Assembly (NCBI GenBank): GCA_016704435.1
Contig: JADJAB010000004.1
Span: 1 to 64,000, forward strand
Source of the DNA: Rhodobacter sp.
Lineage (GTDB): Bacteria > Pseudomonadota > Alphaproteobacteria > Rhodobacterales > Rhodobacteraceae
DNA length: 64,000 nt
Direction: 5' to 3'
In this document: positions 17,163 through 25,935 of the stretch, in pieces
Layout: each line of letters begins with the position of its first letter
How positions within the stretch are numbered: position 1 is the first letter of the stretch
The notes under the pieces: generated by a model
The model's database searches: none
The model's input: the letters and a program-made list of their open reading frames with translations, nothing else
Told to the model about the DNA's origin: nothing
Translations under genes and position numbers: made by a program

Positions 17163-17274
17163 TGGTGGGCCGCAAGCCGGGCGATGCGCCGCCGCAAGTG
17201 TCGCGCCCCGTGTTGCGCGGCGCTGGGGGGGCGTGTATCACCCTTGAAACCTTTGCCTTCTTGGGGGGAACCGA

Positions 17275-18534
17275 ATGCGTCGTGTCGTCGTCACGGGTCT
17301 GGGAATGGTCACGCCGCTGGCCTGCGGGGTCGAGGAGACCTGGAGCCGCCTTCTGGCTGGGAAATCCGGTGCGGGACCGATCACCCGGTTCGATCCGTCC
17401 AACGTGGTCACGCAGTATGCCTGCGAAATCCCGATGGGCGACGGCAGCGACGGCACTTTCAACCCCGACGACTGGATGGAACCGAAGGACCGCCGCAAGG
17501 TGGATGACTTCATCCTGTATGGCATTGCGGCGGCGACGCAGGCGGTAAGGGATTCGGGCTGGGTGGCCGAGACGGACGAGGACCGCGAGCGGACGGGGGT
17601 GATGATCGGTTCCGGTATTGGCGGGCTGTCCACGATCGCGGAGACAGCCGTGTTGATCAAGGAAAAGGGGCCGAAGCGGGTCTCGCCCTTCTTCATTCCC
17701 GGCGCGCTGATCAATCTGATCTCGGGGCAGGTCTCGATCAGGTTCGGCTTCAAGGGGCCGAACCATGCGGTGGTGACTGCCTGTTCAACGGGCGCCCATG
17801 CGATCGGCGATGCGGCCCGGCTGATTGCCTTTGCCGATGCCGATGTGATGGTGGCCGGGGGCGCGGAGAGCCCGATTTCGGAGATCGGGATTGCCGGGTT
17901 CAACGCCTGCAAGGCGCTCTCGACCCGGCGCGCCGATGACCCGACCAAGGCCAGCCGCCCCTATGACGCCGATCGCGACGGGTTCGTGATGGGCGAAGGG
18001 GCGGGCGTGGTCGTGCTGGAGGAACTGGAGCACGCAAAGGCGCGGGGTGCCAAGATCTATGCCGAGGTGCTGGGCTATGGCCTGTCGGGCGATGCCTGGC
18101 ACATCACGGCCCCCTCCGAGGATGGCGATGGCGGCTATCGCAGCATGGCGGCGGCGTTGAAGCGGGCCGGGCTAGTGCCTGCCGATGTGGATTACATCAA
18201 CGCGCACGGCACCTCGACCATGGCCGATACCATTGAATTGGGCGCGGTGGAGCGGTTGATGGGCGATGCGGCGGGCAAGGCGACGATGTCGTCGACCAAA
18301 TCCTCGATCGGCCACCTTCTGGGGGCCGCTGGCGCGGTCGAGGCCATCTTCTGCGTGCTGGCGATCCGTGATCAGGTGGCGCCGCCGACGATCAATCTGG
18401 ACGATCCGGCGGTGCAGCCGAAGCTGGACCTGGCACCGAATGCCGCGCGGCATCGCAAGATCGACGTGGCGCTGTCGAACAGCTTCGGCTTTGGCGGCAC
18501 CAATGCCAGCCTGGTCCTGGGCAAGGTGACATAG
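17275..18534 (+). CDS. fabF: 3-oxoacyl-ACP synthase II
   Basis: A 419-residue condensing enzyme that elongates acyl-ACP with malonyl-ACP. The catalytic Cys170 lies in TACSTGAHAIGDA, the first His in NAHGTSTMAD near residue 310 and the second in IGHLLGAAGAVEA near 347. The N-terminus MRRVVVTGLGMVTPLACG is the family norm. It is 3 bases upstream of mltG, the same fabF-mltG pairing seen in many bacteria. Confidence 0.97.
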   Translation: MRRVVVTGLGMVTPLACGVEETWSRLLAGKSGAGPITRFDPSNVVTQYACEIPMGDGSDGTFNPDDWMEPKDRRKVDDFILYGIAAATQAVRDSGWVAETDEDRERTGVMIGSGIGGLSTIAETAVLIKEKGPKRVSPFFIPGALINLISGQVSIRFGFKGPNHAVVTACSTGAHAIGDAARLIAFADADVMVAGGAESPISEIGIAGFNACKALSTRRADDPTKASRPYDADRDGFVMGEGAGVVVLEELEHAKARGAKIYAEVLGYGLSGDAWHITAPSEDGDGGYRSMAAALKRAGLVPADVDYINAHGTSTMADTIELGAVERLMGDAAGKATMSSTKSSIGHLLGAAGAVEAIFCVLAIRDQVAPPTINLDDPAVQPKLDLAPNAARHRKIDVALSNSFGFGGTNASLVLGKVT

Positions 18535-18536
18535 GC

Positions 18537-19715
18537 ATGTGGAAATCCATCGCCTCCAATGCGCTGACGCTGTTCATCGTGCTGCTGGTCGCGGCGGCGG
18601 GGCTGGTGGCCTGGGGCCGCAATGAATTCGTCAAGCCGGGCCCGCTGGCCGACGCGATCTGCCTGCAGGTGGATCGCGGCGCCTCGCTGAGTGCGGTCAG
18701 CCGCAACCTGGAAGGACGCGGCGCGGTCACGGATGCGCGGATCTTCCGCATCGGGGCGGATTATTCGGGCCGGGCGGATGACCTGAAGTTCGGGTCCTAC
18801 CTGCTCCGGCCGGGTGCCTCGATGGAAGAGGTGCTGGCGGCGATCACGGCGGGCGGGCAATCGACCTGCGGGCAAGAGGTCAACTTCCGGATCGGGGTGG
18901 CCAGTTCGGACGTGATCCTGCGCGAACTGGACCCGGCGACCAACCGCTTTGTCGAAGTGGCGAAATTCGATCCGGCGGTGGATGCCGTTCCGGCGGAATA
19001 TGTCGAGGCCAGAGAGGACGCCGACCTGCGCTGGCGCGTGACGCTGGCCGAGGGCGTGACCTCCTGGGCGGTGGTGGATGCGCTGAAGCGGGCGGATTTC
19101 CTGGACGGCGCTGTCGAGGCGGTGCCGGCCGAAGGCTCGTTGGCGCCGGACAGCTATGAGGTGGAAAAGGGGGCGGACAGGGCGACCTTGCTGGCCGAGA
19201 TGGCGCAGCGTCAGGTGGCGACGATGGACGCGCTGTGGCCGACCCGATCGGGCGATCTGCCCTATGACACACCGGAAGAGGCGATGATCATGGCCTCGAT
19301 CGTCGAAAAGGAAACGGGGATCGCGGAAGAGCGGGCGCTGGTCGCCTCGGTCTTCATCAACCGGCTGAACGCGGGGATGAAGCTGCAGACCGACCCGACG
19401 GTGATCTATGGCATCACCAAGGGCGAAGGCGTGCTGGGCCGGGGGTTGCGGCAAAGCGAATTGCGCCGCGAGACGCCCTACAACACCTATGTGATCGACG
19501 GGCTGCCGCCGACGCCGATCGCCAACCCCGGTCGGGCGGCGATCGAGGCGGCGCTGAATCCGGCGCAGTCGGACTATGTATTCTTTGTCGCCAAGACGCT
19601 GACCCCGGCCGATGGGCATGTCTTTGCGGTGACGCTGGAAGAGCACAACAAGAACGTCGAGGCCCTGCGAGCGCTGGAAGCGGCGCAGCCCACGCCCGAA
19701 GCCGACGACGGTTGA
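18537..19715 (+). CDS. mltG: Endolytic murein transglycosylase
   Basis: A 392-residue MltG (YceG-like). It has one N-terminal membrane helix (ALTLFIVLLVAAAGLVAWG) and a periplasmic domain that cuts nascent peptidoglycan glycan strands. The catalytic Glu257 sits in ASIVEKETG, followed by RALVASVFINRLNAGMKLQTDPTVIYG and YNTYVIDGLPPTPIANPG. It starts 3 bases after fabF and ends about 105 bases before the gene transfer agent cluster. Confidence 0.96.
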   Translation: MWKSIASNALTLFIVLLVAAAGLVAWGRNEFVKPGPLADAICLQVDRGASLSAVSRNLEGRGAVTDARIFRIGADYSGRADDLKFGSYLLRPGASMEEVLAAITAGGQSTCGQEVNFRIGVASSDVILRELDPATNRFVEVAKFDPAVDAVPAEYVEAREDADLRWRVTLAEGVTSWAVVDALKRADFLDGAVEAVPAEGSLAPDSYEVEKGADRATLLAEMAQRQVATMDALWPTRSGDLPYDTPEEAMIMASIVEKETGIAEERALVASVFINRLNAGMKLQTDPTVIYGITKGEGVLGRGLRQSELRRETPYNTYVIDGLPPTPIANPGRAAIEAALNPAQSDYVFFVAKTLTPADGHVFAVTLEEHNKNVEALRALEAAQPTPEADDG

Positions 19716-19729
19716 CACGCGGCTAAGAG

Positions 19730-19744
19730 TTAACGGAAGGTTAC
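19730..19744 (+). promoter_or_regulatory. CtrA-like half-site pair upstream of the GTA cluster
   Basis: TTAA-N7-TTAC lies between mltG and GTA g1. CtrA of alphaproteobacteria binds TTAA-N7-TTAA, so this is one base off the full site. CtrA is required for GTA expression in Rhodobacter capsulatus, but direct binding at this promoter is only a possibility here. Confidence 0.35.
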
Positions 19745-19786
19745 CGCAGAGTTCTCATAAGCCGTTGGTATCGTTGCTGTTTTGGC

Positions 19787-19815
19787 TTGACTCGGCGCAC
19801 GGCCTGATGTAGAAC
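19787..19815 (+). promoter_or_regulatory. Predicted sigma-70 promoter of the GTA cluster
   Basis: TTGACT (19787-19792) and TAGAAC (19810-19815) are 17 bases apart, immediately upstream of g1. Transcription would begin near 19822, only a base or so before the first ATG of g1. Either the transcript is leaderless or g1 starts at a later ATG (19898 or 19919). Confidence 0.5.
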
Positions 19816-19822
19816 CTGTGGC

Positions 19823-20245
19823 ATGCTAGAAGAAGTGGCGAAAGCGGCCGGGGGCGACCTCGCGCCGTTTTGTCATTTCGCTCGTGCGGAAGATGGCATG
19901 AGAGGCGGGCGGGCATCAATGACCATCAGGTTCACTGAGGGTGACGGCATCCCGGACGATGTTCTGGGGTTCACGGAAGATTTGTACAAGGTAGCGGTCG
20001 TCGACCTTCGGGCGCTGATCGCGGACATCAGGGCCGGTCAGGTCAAGGACGTGCAGAAGGCCAAATCGGCCGTGCGCGACCTGTTCTCGGTCGGCAAGCT
20101 GCTGATTCAGGAAAGGGCAAATGTCGAAACACTCCGCAAACAGGTTGCCGGGACTGTCGGAACCGGCGGCGAGCTCGATCTTGGCGCCGCGCGCGATGAA
20201 ATCGGGCGCCGTCTGGCTTGCCTCCGCGACGCAAGAGGAGATTGA
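19823..20245 (+). CDS. GTA g1, small terminase-like protein
   Basis: A 140-residue protein at the position of g1 in Rhodobacter-type gene transfer agents, where it is the small terminase subunit that hands DNA to the motor. The core is FTEDLYKVAVVDLRALIADIRAGQVKDVQKAKSAVRDLFSVGKLLIQERANVE, a mostly helical stretch. The start is uncertain: 19823 is the first ATG, but ATGs at codons 26 and 33 (19898, 19919) would fit the predicted promoter better. It overlaps g2 by 125 bases. Assignment rests on position and helical character more than on motifs. Confidence 0.75.
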   Translation: MLEEVAKAAGGDLAPFCHFARAEDGMRGGRASMTIRFTEGDGIPDDVLGFTEDLYKVAVVDLRALIADIRAGQVKDVQKAKSAVRDLFSVGKLLIQERANVETLRKQVAGTVGTGGELDLGAARDEIGRRLACLRDARGD

Positions 20246-21539
20246 CGGCTTTCTTGGGTCTTTGAGCGAGAACGCCCTGCTGGCGCTGCCCTGGGTGTTC
20301 GAGTTCTGGGCGCTGGCGCATCAGCTGCCGCCCGAAGGGGCCTGGAAGACCTGGGTCATCATGGGCGGTCGCGGGGCGGGGAAGACCCGGGCCGGGGCGG
20401 AATGGGTGCGCGCCCAGGTCGAAGGCGCGCGCCCGGACGATCCGGGGCGCGCCGCGCGGGTCGCACTGGTGGCAGAGACGCTGGACCAGGCGCGCGAAGT
20501 GATGGTGCTGGGCGAAAGCGGGATCATTGCCTGCTCTCCGCCCGATCGGCGTCCGAAGTGGATCTCCAGCCGCAACCTGCTGCAATGGCCGAACGGGGCT
20601 GTGGCTCAGGTGGTGTCGGCGCATGATCCGGAGTCCCTGCGCGGGCCGCAGTTCGATGCGGCCTGGGTGGATGAGCTGGCGAAATGGCCGAAGGCGCAGG
20701 CGACCTGGGACCAGTTGCAGTTCGCGTTGCGGCTGGGCCAGAACCCGCAACAGGTGGTGACCACGACGCCGCGCAATGTCGAGGTTCTGAAGGCGATCCT
20801 GAAGAACCCGACGACGGTGATCACCCATGCCCCGACCGAGGCGAACCGCGCCTATCTGGCGGAAAGCTTCCTGGCCGAGGTGGAGGCGCGGTTCGGCGGC
20901 TCGCTGCTTGGGCGGCAGGAATTGCTGGGCGAATTGGTCGAGGATGTACCGGACGCGCTGTGGACGCAGCAGATGATTGCCACGGCGCAGGCGATCGAAG
21001 CGCTGCGGCCGTCGCGCGTGGTGGTGGCGGTGGATCCGCCGGTGACGGCGACCAAGGTCTCGGACGAATGCGGGATCGTGGTGGTGGGCGCCGATACGCG
21101 GGGCGAACCGAAGGACTGGCGCGCGGTGGTGCTGGCGGACCGGTCGGTCAGGGGGGCGACACCGGACGGCTGGGCCCGCGCGGCATTGGCGGCGATGGAG
21201 GAATTCGGCGCCGAGCGGCTGGTGGCCGAGGTGAACCAGGGCGGCGACCTGGTCCGCGGGGTTATCCAGCAGGTCGATCCGCTGGTGCCGTTCCGCGAGG
21301 TGCGGGCGACGCGCTCCAAGATGCTGCGCGCCGAGCCGGTGGCGGCGCTTTACGAACAGGGCCGGGTGGCGCATGTGCGCGGCCTGGGCGATCTGGAAAG
21401 CCAGCTGATGAAGATGGCGCGGACCGGGTGGCAGGGGCAGGGGTCTCCGGACCGGCTGGACGCGCTGGTCTGGGCCTTGACCGACCTGATGGTCGACCCG
21501 GCGGGCAAGCTGGGCAGGCCGGGGCTGCGGACGCTGTAA
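20121..21539 (+). CDS. GTA g2, large terminase subunit
   Basis: A 472-residue packaging motor. The ATPase domain has a Walker A GGRGAGKT at 82-89 and Walker B acidic pair D184-E185 in AAWVDELAKWP. The C-terminal nuclease domain contains VAVDPP and LVAEVNQGGD with the expected acidic residues. In GTAs it fills heads with host DNA without strong sequence preference. The start at 20121 has GGAAAGGG upstream but overlaps g1 by 125 bases; ATG 20196 would shorten the overlap but lacks a good ribosome site. Confidence 0.95.
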   Translation: MSKHSANRLPGLSEPAASSILAPRAMKSGAVWLASATQEEIDGFLGSLSENALLALPWVFEFWALAHQLPPEGAWKTWVIMGGRGAGKTRAGAEWVRAQVEGARPDDPGRAARVALVAETLDQAREVMVLGESGIIACSPPDRRPKWISSRNLLQWPNGAVAQVVSAHDPESLRGPQFDAAWVDELAKWPKAQATWDQLQFALRLGQNPQQVVTTTPRNVEVLKAILKNPTTVITHAPTEANRAYLAESFLAEVEARFGGSLLGRQELLGELVEDVPDALWTQQMIATAQAIEALRPSRVVVAVDPPVTATKVSDECGIVVVGADTRGEPKDWRAVVLADRSVRGATPDGWARAALAAMEEFGAERLVAEVNQGGDLVRGVIQQVDPLVPFREVRATRSKMLRAEPVAALYEQGRVAHVRGLGDLESQLMKMARTGWQGQGSPDRLDALVWALTDLMVDPAGKLGRPGLRTL

Positions 21540-21626
21540 GCAACGGGAAACGTGGATTTTCGCCCTGGGCCATGGCGGCACCGGGACGGTCGGGCTTTGC
21601 CCGCAGGCAAGAAAAGAGGAGCGGCA

Positions 21627-22810
21627 ATGGTGTTCGATTTCCTGAAGCGTGCCGAGCGGGGCGATGGCCCCGCAGTGGTGGAAAAGAAGGCCAGCGCGAC
21701 CGGGCGCGTGGTGGCCTGGGGGTCTTCGGGCCGGGTGGCGTGGACTCCGCGCGATGCGGTGTCGCTGGCGAAGATGGGGTTTCAGGGCAACCCGATCGGG
21801 TTTCGCGCGGTCAAGCTGATCGCCGAGGCGGCGGCGGCCCTGCCGGTGATCTGCCAGGACGCCGAGCGGCGCTATGAAGTGCATCCGGTGCTGGGCCTGC
21901 TGGCGCGGCCGAATGCCGGGCAGGGGCGGGCGGAACTGCTGGAGGCGCTCTATGGGTTCCTGCTGCTGAGCGGCAATGCCTATGTCGAGGCGGTTCCGGG
22001 CGACAAGGGCCCGGTGGAGCTGCATGTGCTGCGGTCGGACCGGATGGCGCTGGTGCCGGGGCCGGATGGCTGGCCGGTGGCCTATGACTATGTGGTGGGT
22101 GGCCGGACGCATCGTTTTGCGGTGGCCGAAGGGCTGAGCCCGATCTGCCATATCAAGAGCTTTCACCCGACGGATGACCATTACGGGTTGTCGCCCTTGC
22201 AGGCGGCGGCGGTGGCGATCGATGTGCATAACGCGGCTTCAAGCTGGTCGAAGGCGCTTCTGGACAATGCCGCGCGGCCTTCGGGAGCGATCACCTACAA
22301 GGGCGCGGATGGCCAGTCGAACCTGACGCCCGACCAGTATGAGCGGCTGGTCAACGAGATCGAGACACATCACCAGGGCGCGCGCAATGCCGGGCGGCCG
22401 ATGCTGCTGGAAGGGGGCCTCGACTGGAAGCCGATGGGGTTCTCGCCTTCGGACATGGAATTTCACGCCACCAAACAGGCGGCGGCGCGCGAGATTGCCA
22501 TCGCATTCGGGGTGCCGCCGATGCTGATGGGCATTCCCGGCGACGCCACTTACGCCAACTATCAAGAGGCGAACCGGGCGTTCTACCGGCTGACCGTGCT
22601 GCCTTGGCGCAGCGGGTGCTGGCGTCGATGTCGCATTGGCTGGCGGCGTTCACCGGCGAAGCGGTGGAGCTGAAGCCCGATCTGGACCAGATCCCGGCCC
22701 TGACGGTGGAGCGTGACCAGCAATGGGCGCGGGTGGGCGCTTCGGACTTCCTGACCATGGCCGAAAAGCGGGTGCTTCTGGGCCTGCCGCGGTTGCAGGA
22801 GGACGAATGA
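21627..22810 (+). CDS. GTA g3, portal protein (one frameshift as read)
   Basis: HK97-type portal, the dodecameric ring at the head vertex. The first frame runs from MVFDFLKRAERGDG through NPIGFRAVKLIAEAAAALPV and FGVPPMLMGIPGDATYANYQEANRAFYRLTVLP. Near 22605 the protein continues in another frame as AQRVLASMSHWLAAFTGE to GLPRLQEDE. Restoring one base gives about 394 residues, the expected size. The neighbours are intact, so I read this as a sequence error. AAGAGGA precedes ATG 21627. Confidence 0.92.
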
Positions 22811-23052
22811 GCATCCGCAAGGAAGGCGGCGGATCGCGCTTTCTCTACGACAGTTTCGACGCGGCCCAGGCCCGGATCGACGCGCATGAGCGGGTGATGG
22901 ATGAACGCTGGGCCGCGCTGGACTACCGGCTGGGCCAGATCGACGCGGTGCTGGAGCGGCTGGAGCGGCGCATCTGGCTGGGGGTTTACGGGGTGGCGGC
23001 GTTCTTGCTGACGCAAGGCGCCGAGGCCCTGATCAAGGCGGCAATGAGGTGA
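22807..23052 (+). CDS. GTA g3.5, head formation protein
   Basis: An 81-residue protein joined to the portal gene by an ATGA overlap. An N-terminal charged helix (FDAAQARIDAHERVMDERWAALDYRLGQIDAVLERLERR) with coiled-coil character precedes a hydrophobic segment (IWLGVYGVAAFLLTQGAEALI). It matches in place and form the small GTA head-formation gene between portal and protease. The molecular role is not known to me. Confidence 0.8.
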   Translation: MSIRKEGGGSRFLYDSFDAAQARIDAHERVMDERWAALDYRLGQIDAVLERLERRIWLGVYGVAAFLLTQGAEALIKAAMR

Positions 23053-23056
23053 GGCG

Positions 23057-23614
23057 ATGATGGAAACGTATGGCGCCCCGGAACGGAAGTATCACCGACC
23101 GGAGGCAGGACTGACGGTGACGGACGGCCGGGTGGTGGCGGGCTATGCCTCGCTGTTCGGGATCAAGGACCAGAGCGGCGACGTGGTGGCGAAGGGGGCC
23201 TACGCGGCCTCGCTGGCGCGGCTGGGCACCAAGGGCGCGCGGGTCAAGATGCTGTGGCAGCACGACCCGACGCAGCCCATCGGCATCTGGGACGAGGTGC
23301 GGGAGGACGGCCAGGGCCTGTGGGTCAAGGGCCGCATCCTGACCGAGGTTGAAAAGGGCCGCGAAGCGGCGGCCCTGTTGACGGCGGGGGCGATCGACGG
23401 GCTGTCGATCGGCTACCGCACCGTCAAGGCGGAACGCGATGGCAAGGGGCGGCGCCTCTTGCAGGAGCTGGAGCTGTGGGAGGTGTCGCTGGTGACATTC
23501 CCCATGCTTCCCGAAGCGCGGGTGACGGCGAAATCGGACACGGTTTCTGACGTCTTCCGTGAACTGGCCAGCGTCTTTGACGACGCGCGCCGGAGCCTGG
23601 CCGAGCGCAGATAG
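23057..23614 (+). CDS. GTA g4, prohead protease
   Basis: A 185-residue HK97-family (U35/S78) serine protease that trims the capsid protein during head maturation. Conserved blocks are GYASLFGIKDQSGDVVAKGAY, MLWQHDPTQPIGIWDEV with the catalytic His, GLSIGYRT with the catalytic Ser, and LELWEVSLVTFPMLPEA. It lies directly upstream of the capsid gene, as in HK97-like phages. Confidence 0.94.
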   Translation: MMETYGAPERKYHRPEAGLTVTDGRVVAGYASLFGIKDQSGDVVAKGAYAASLARLGTKGARVKMLWQHDPTQPIGIWDEVREDGQGLWVKGRILTEVEKGREAAALLTAGAIDGLSIGYRTVKAERDGKGRRLLQELELWEVSLVTFPMLPEARVTAKSDTVSDVFRELASVFDDARRSLAERR

Positions 23615-23649
23615 CGCCCGGGCCTTTTCCTTACAAGAGGGTTCAAACG

Positions 23650-24846
23650 ATGACCGAGAGAGAGGCTCGGGCCGGGGAAGGCTTGTCCCAGGCCCTGACG
23701 CCGGCCGCAGAGGTGAAATCTGCGATGACCGGCTTTCTGAAAGAATTCAACGGCTTTCAGAGCGAAGTGAAACAAGCGTTGCAACATCAGGAAGAGCGAC
23801 TGACCATGCTGGATCGGAAAACCATGACTTACGGCCGCCCGGCCCTTTCGGCTGCGGTGGAACTGGACGCCCCGCACAAGAAGGCCTTCAACGCCTATCT
23901 GCGGTCGGGCGATGACGATGGCCTGCGCGGCCTGGTGCTGGAGGGCAAAGCGATGTCCACCGCCGTGGCGGCGGATGGTGGCTACCTGGTGGATCCGCAG
24001 ACCGCGGACACGATCCGCTCGATGCTGCTGGCAACCTCCAGCTTGCGCGCGGCGGCCAATGTGGTGCAGGTCGATGCGGTGTCGTTCGATGTGCTGATCG
24101 ACCGGACCGAGGTGGGCTCTGGCTGGGCCACCGAGGTGGCGGCACAGACCGAGACCGCGACGCCGACGATCGAGCGCATCTCGATCAAGCTGCACGAGCT
24201 GTCGGCGATGCCGAAGGCCAGCCAGCGCCTGCTTGACGACAGCGCCTTCGACGTCGAGGGCTGGCTGGCCGGCAAGATCGCAACGCGCTTCATCCGCGCC
24301 GAGGCGGCGGCCTTCATCAGCGGTGACGGCGTGGACAAGCCGCGCGGCTTCCTGCTGCCGGCCAAGGTGGCGAACGGCTCCTGGACCTGGGGCAATCTGG
24401 GCTATATCCCCACCGGCGCGGCGGCCGATTTCGCCACCACCAACGCCAGCGACTGCATCGTGAACCTGGTCTACGCACTGGGCGCCGACTACCGCGCCAA
24501 CGGCACGTTCATCATGAACTCGAAGACTGCCGGCGCGGTGCGCAAGATGAAGGATGCCGATGGTCGCTTCATGTGGGCAGACAGCCTGCAAGCCGGAGAG
24601 CCGGCACGCCTGATGGGCTATGCGGTGCTGATCTGCGAAGACATGCCCGACGTGGGGGCGAACACCTATCCGATCGCCTTTGGCGACTTTGCGGCCGGCT
24701 ACACGATCGCCGAGCGCCCGGACCTGCGCATCCTGCGCGATCCGTTCTCGGCCAAGCCGCATGTGCTGTTCTATGCGTCCAAGCGCGTGGGCGGCGATGT
24801 CACCGACTTTGCGGCGATCAAGCTTCTGAAGGTCGCTGCTTCGTAA
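23650..24846 (+). CDS. GTA g5, major capsid protein
   Basis: A 398-residue HK97-fold capsid protein. Residues about 1-105 form a helical scaffolding-like N-terminal region (MTGFLKEFNGFQSEVKQALQHQEERL), normally cleaved by the g4 protease. The mature shell domain follows (VAADGGYLVDPQTADTIRSMLLATSSLR, ELSAMPKASQRLLDDSAFDVEGWLAGKIATRF, IAFGDFAAGYTIAERPDLRILRDPFSAKPHVLFYASKRVGGDV). A 10-bp hairpin lies just after its stop codon. Confidence 0.96.
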   Translation: MTEREARAGEGLSQALTPAAEVKSAMTGFLKEFNGFQSEVKQALQHQEERLTMLDRKTMTYGRPALSAAVELDAPHKKAFNAYLRSGDDDGLRGLVLEGKAMSTAVAADGGYLVDPQTADTIRSMLLATSSLRAAANVVQVDAVSFDVLIDRTEVGSGWATEVAAQTETATPTIERISIKLHELSAMPKASQRLLDDSAFDVEGWLAGKIATRFIRAEAAAFISGDGVDKPRGFLLPAKVANGSWTWGNLGYIPTGAAADFATTNASDCIVNLVYALGADYRANGTFIMNSKTAGAVRKMKDADGRFMWADSLQAGEPARLMGYAVLICEDMPDVGANTYPIAFGDFAAGYTIAERPDLRILRDPFSAKPHVLFYASKRVGGDVTDFAAIKLLKVAAS

Positions 24847-24860
24847 GCGATCCCAGCGAC

Positions 24861-24884
24861 CCCGGTCCGCGTCGGCGGGCCGGG
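24861..24884 (+). promoter_or_regulatory. Strong hairpin between capsid and connector genes
   Basis: CCCGGTCCGC (24861-24870) pairs over 10 bp (one G-T pair) with GCGGGCCGGG (24875-24884) around a GTCG loop, 14 bases after the capsid stop. No T-tract follows. It sits in the largest gap inside the GTA cluster (151 bases, 24847-24997). It could protect the 3' end of capsid mRNA or reduce read-through so that capsid is made in excess. Confidence 0.55.
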
Positions 24885-24997
24885 ACAGGGCGCGCGCCGG
24901 AAGATCTTTCGTTCCGTCTAGCTGCTCCCCCTTCCGACCGAGCGGGGCGGGAGAGGCGCGCGTCCACCCTTTCATTCGCGGCACCCGGAGAGACGAG

Positions 24998-25600
24998 ATG
25001 ATGTTGACCGAAGTGACGGCGGTGCCCGGCGCGGCCCTGCCGGTTGAGGCCTTGAAAGACCATCTGCGGATGGGGGCCGGCTTTGCCCTGCCGGTCGGCC
25101 AGGATGGGCTGTTGGAAAGCTATCTCCGCGCCGCCATGGCCGCGATCGAGGGCCGGATTGCCAAGGCGCTGATCGCGCGGCGGTTCCGTTGGTCGGTCGA
25201 GGAATGGCGCGATCCGGCAGAGGTGGCGTTGCCGGTGGCCCCGGTCAGCGTGGTGGTCGGCGTGACGCTGGTGGACGCGTTGGGTGGCGCCGTGCTGCTG
25301 CCCGCGACAGCCTGGCGGCTGCTCAGCGACTTGCACCGGCCAAGGCTGGTGGGCGCCGGCTCTGCCCTGCCGACGGTTCCGGCCGGCGGGCAGGCAGTGG
25401 TGGAATTCGACGCTGGGTTTGGCCCTGCCTGGGGGGATGTTCCGGCGGACCTGCAACAGGCGGTGCTGCTGCTGGCGGCTGAATACTATGAGCATCGCCA
25501 TGATGACGGATCTTCGGGGGCGGGTCTGCCGTTCGGGGTGGTCACGCTGATCGAGCGCTGGCGGCAGGTGCGGATCCTGGGTGGTGGGGGCCGCAAATGA
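24998..25600 (+). CDS. GTA g6, head-tail connector (adaptor) protein
   Basis: A 200-residue adaptor of the phage gp6-like connector family. The N-terminal part LPVEALKDHLRM and SYLRAAMAAIEGRIAKALIARRFRWSVEEW, and the C-terminal DLQQAVLLLAAEYYEHRHDDG, are typical of these helical ring proteins, which sit below the portal. It begins after the 151-base gap and overlaps g7 by four bases (ATGA). Confidence 0.9.
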   Translation: MMLTEVTAVPGAALPVEALKDHLRMGAGFALPVGQDGLLESYLRAAMAAIEGRIAKALIARRFRWSVEEWRDPAEVALPVAPVSVVVGVTLVDALGGAVLLPATAWRLLSDLHRPRLVGAGSALPTVPAGGQAVVEFDAGFGPAWGDVPADLQQAVLLLAAEYYEHRHDDGSSGAGLPFGVVTLIERWRQVRILGGGGRK

Positions 25601-25935
25601 AAGCGCCGCATCTGAACCGCGCGCTGGAGCTGGAGGCGGCCACGCGAGTGCCGGACGGGGCCGGGGGGTTCACCACCTCCTGGGTGTCGCAAGGCACGCT
25701 TTGGGCCGAGATCAAGCCCGGATCCGGCCGCGATCCGGCCGGGGAGGAATTGACGCTGACCTCGGTGCCTTACCGCATCACGGTGCGGGCTGCGCTGCCG
25801 GGTTCGGCCAGCCGGCCGAAGTCCGAGCAACGGTTCAGCGAGGGGACGCGCCTTTTCAGCATTCTGGCGGTCACCGAACGTGACCCCGCCGGGCACTACC
25901 TGACCTGTTTCTGTCGAGAGGAGGCCCCGAAATGA
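25597..25935 (+). CDS. GTA g7, head closure (head-tail joining) protein
   Basis: A 112-residue stopper-type protein. The beta-rich sequence LNRALELEAATRVPDGAGGFTTSWVSQGTLWAEIKPGSGRD and YRITVRAALPGSASRPKSEQRFSEGTRLFSILAVTERD is characteristic of phage head-tail joining proteins (SPP1 gp16-like). ATGA overlaps tie it to g6 upstream and g8 downstream, so these three are likely translated together. Confidence 0.9.
   Translation: MKAPHLNRALELEAATRVPDGAGGFTTSWVSQGTLWAEIKPGSGRDPAGEELTLTSVPYRITVRAALPGSASRPKSEQRFSEGTRLFSILAVTERDPAGHYLTCFCREEAPK

Noticed and set aside
20043..22229. A 728-residue open frame on the - strand across the terminase and portal genes
   Set aside because: It lies opposite clear GTA genes, is rich in Arg, His and Pro and has no recognisable motif.
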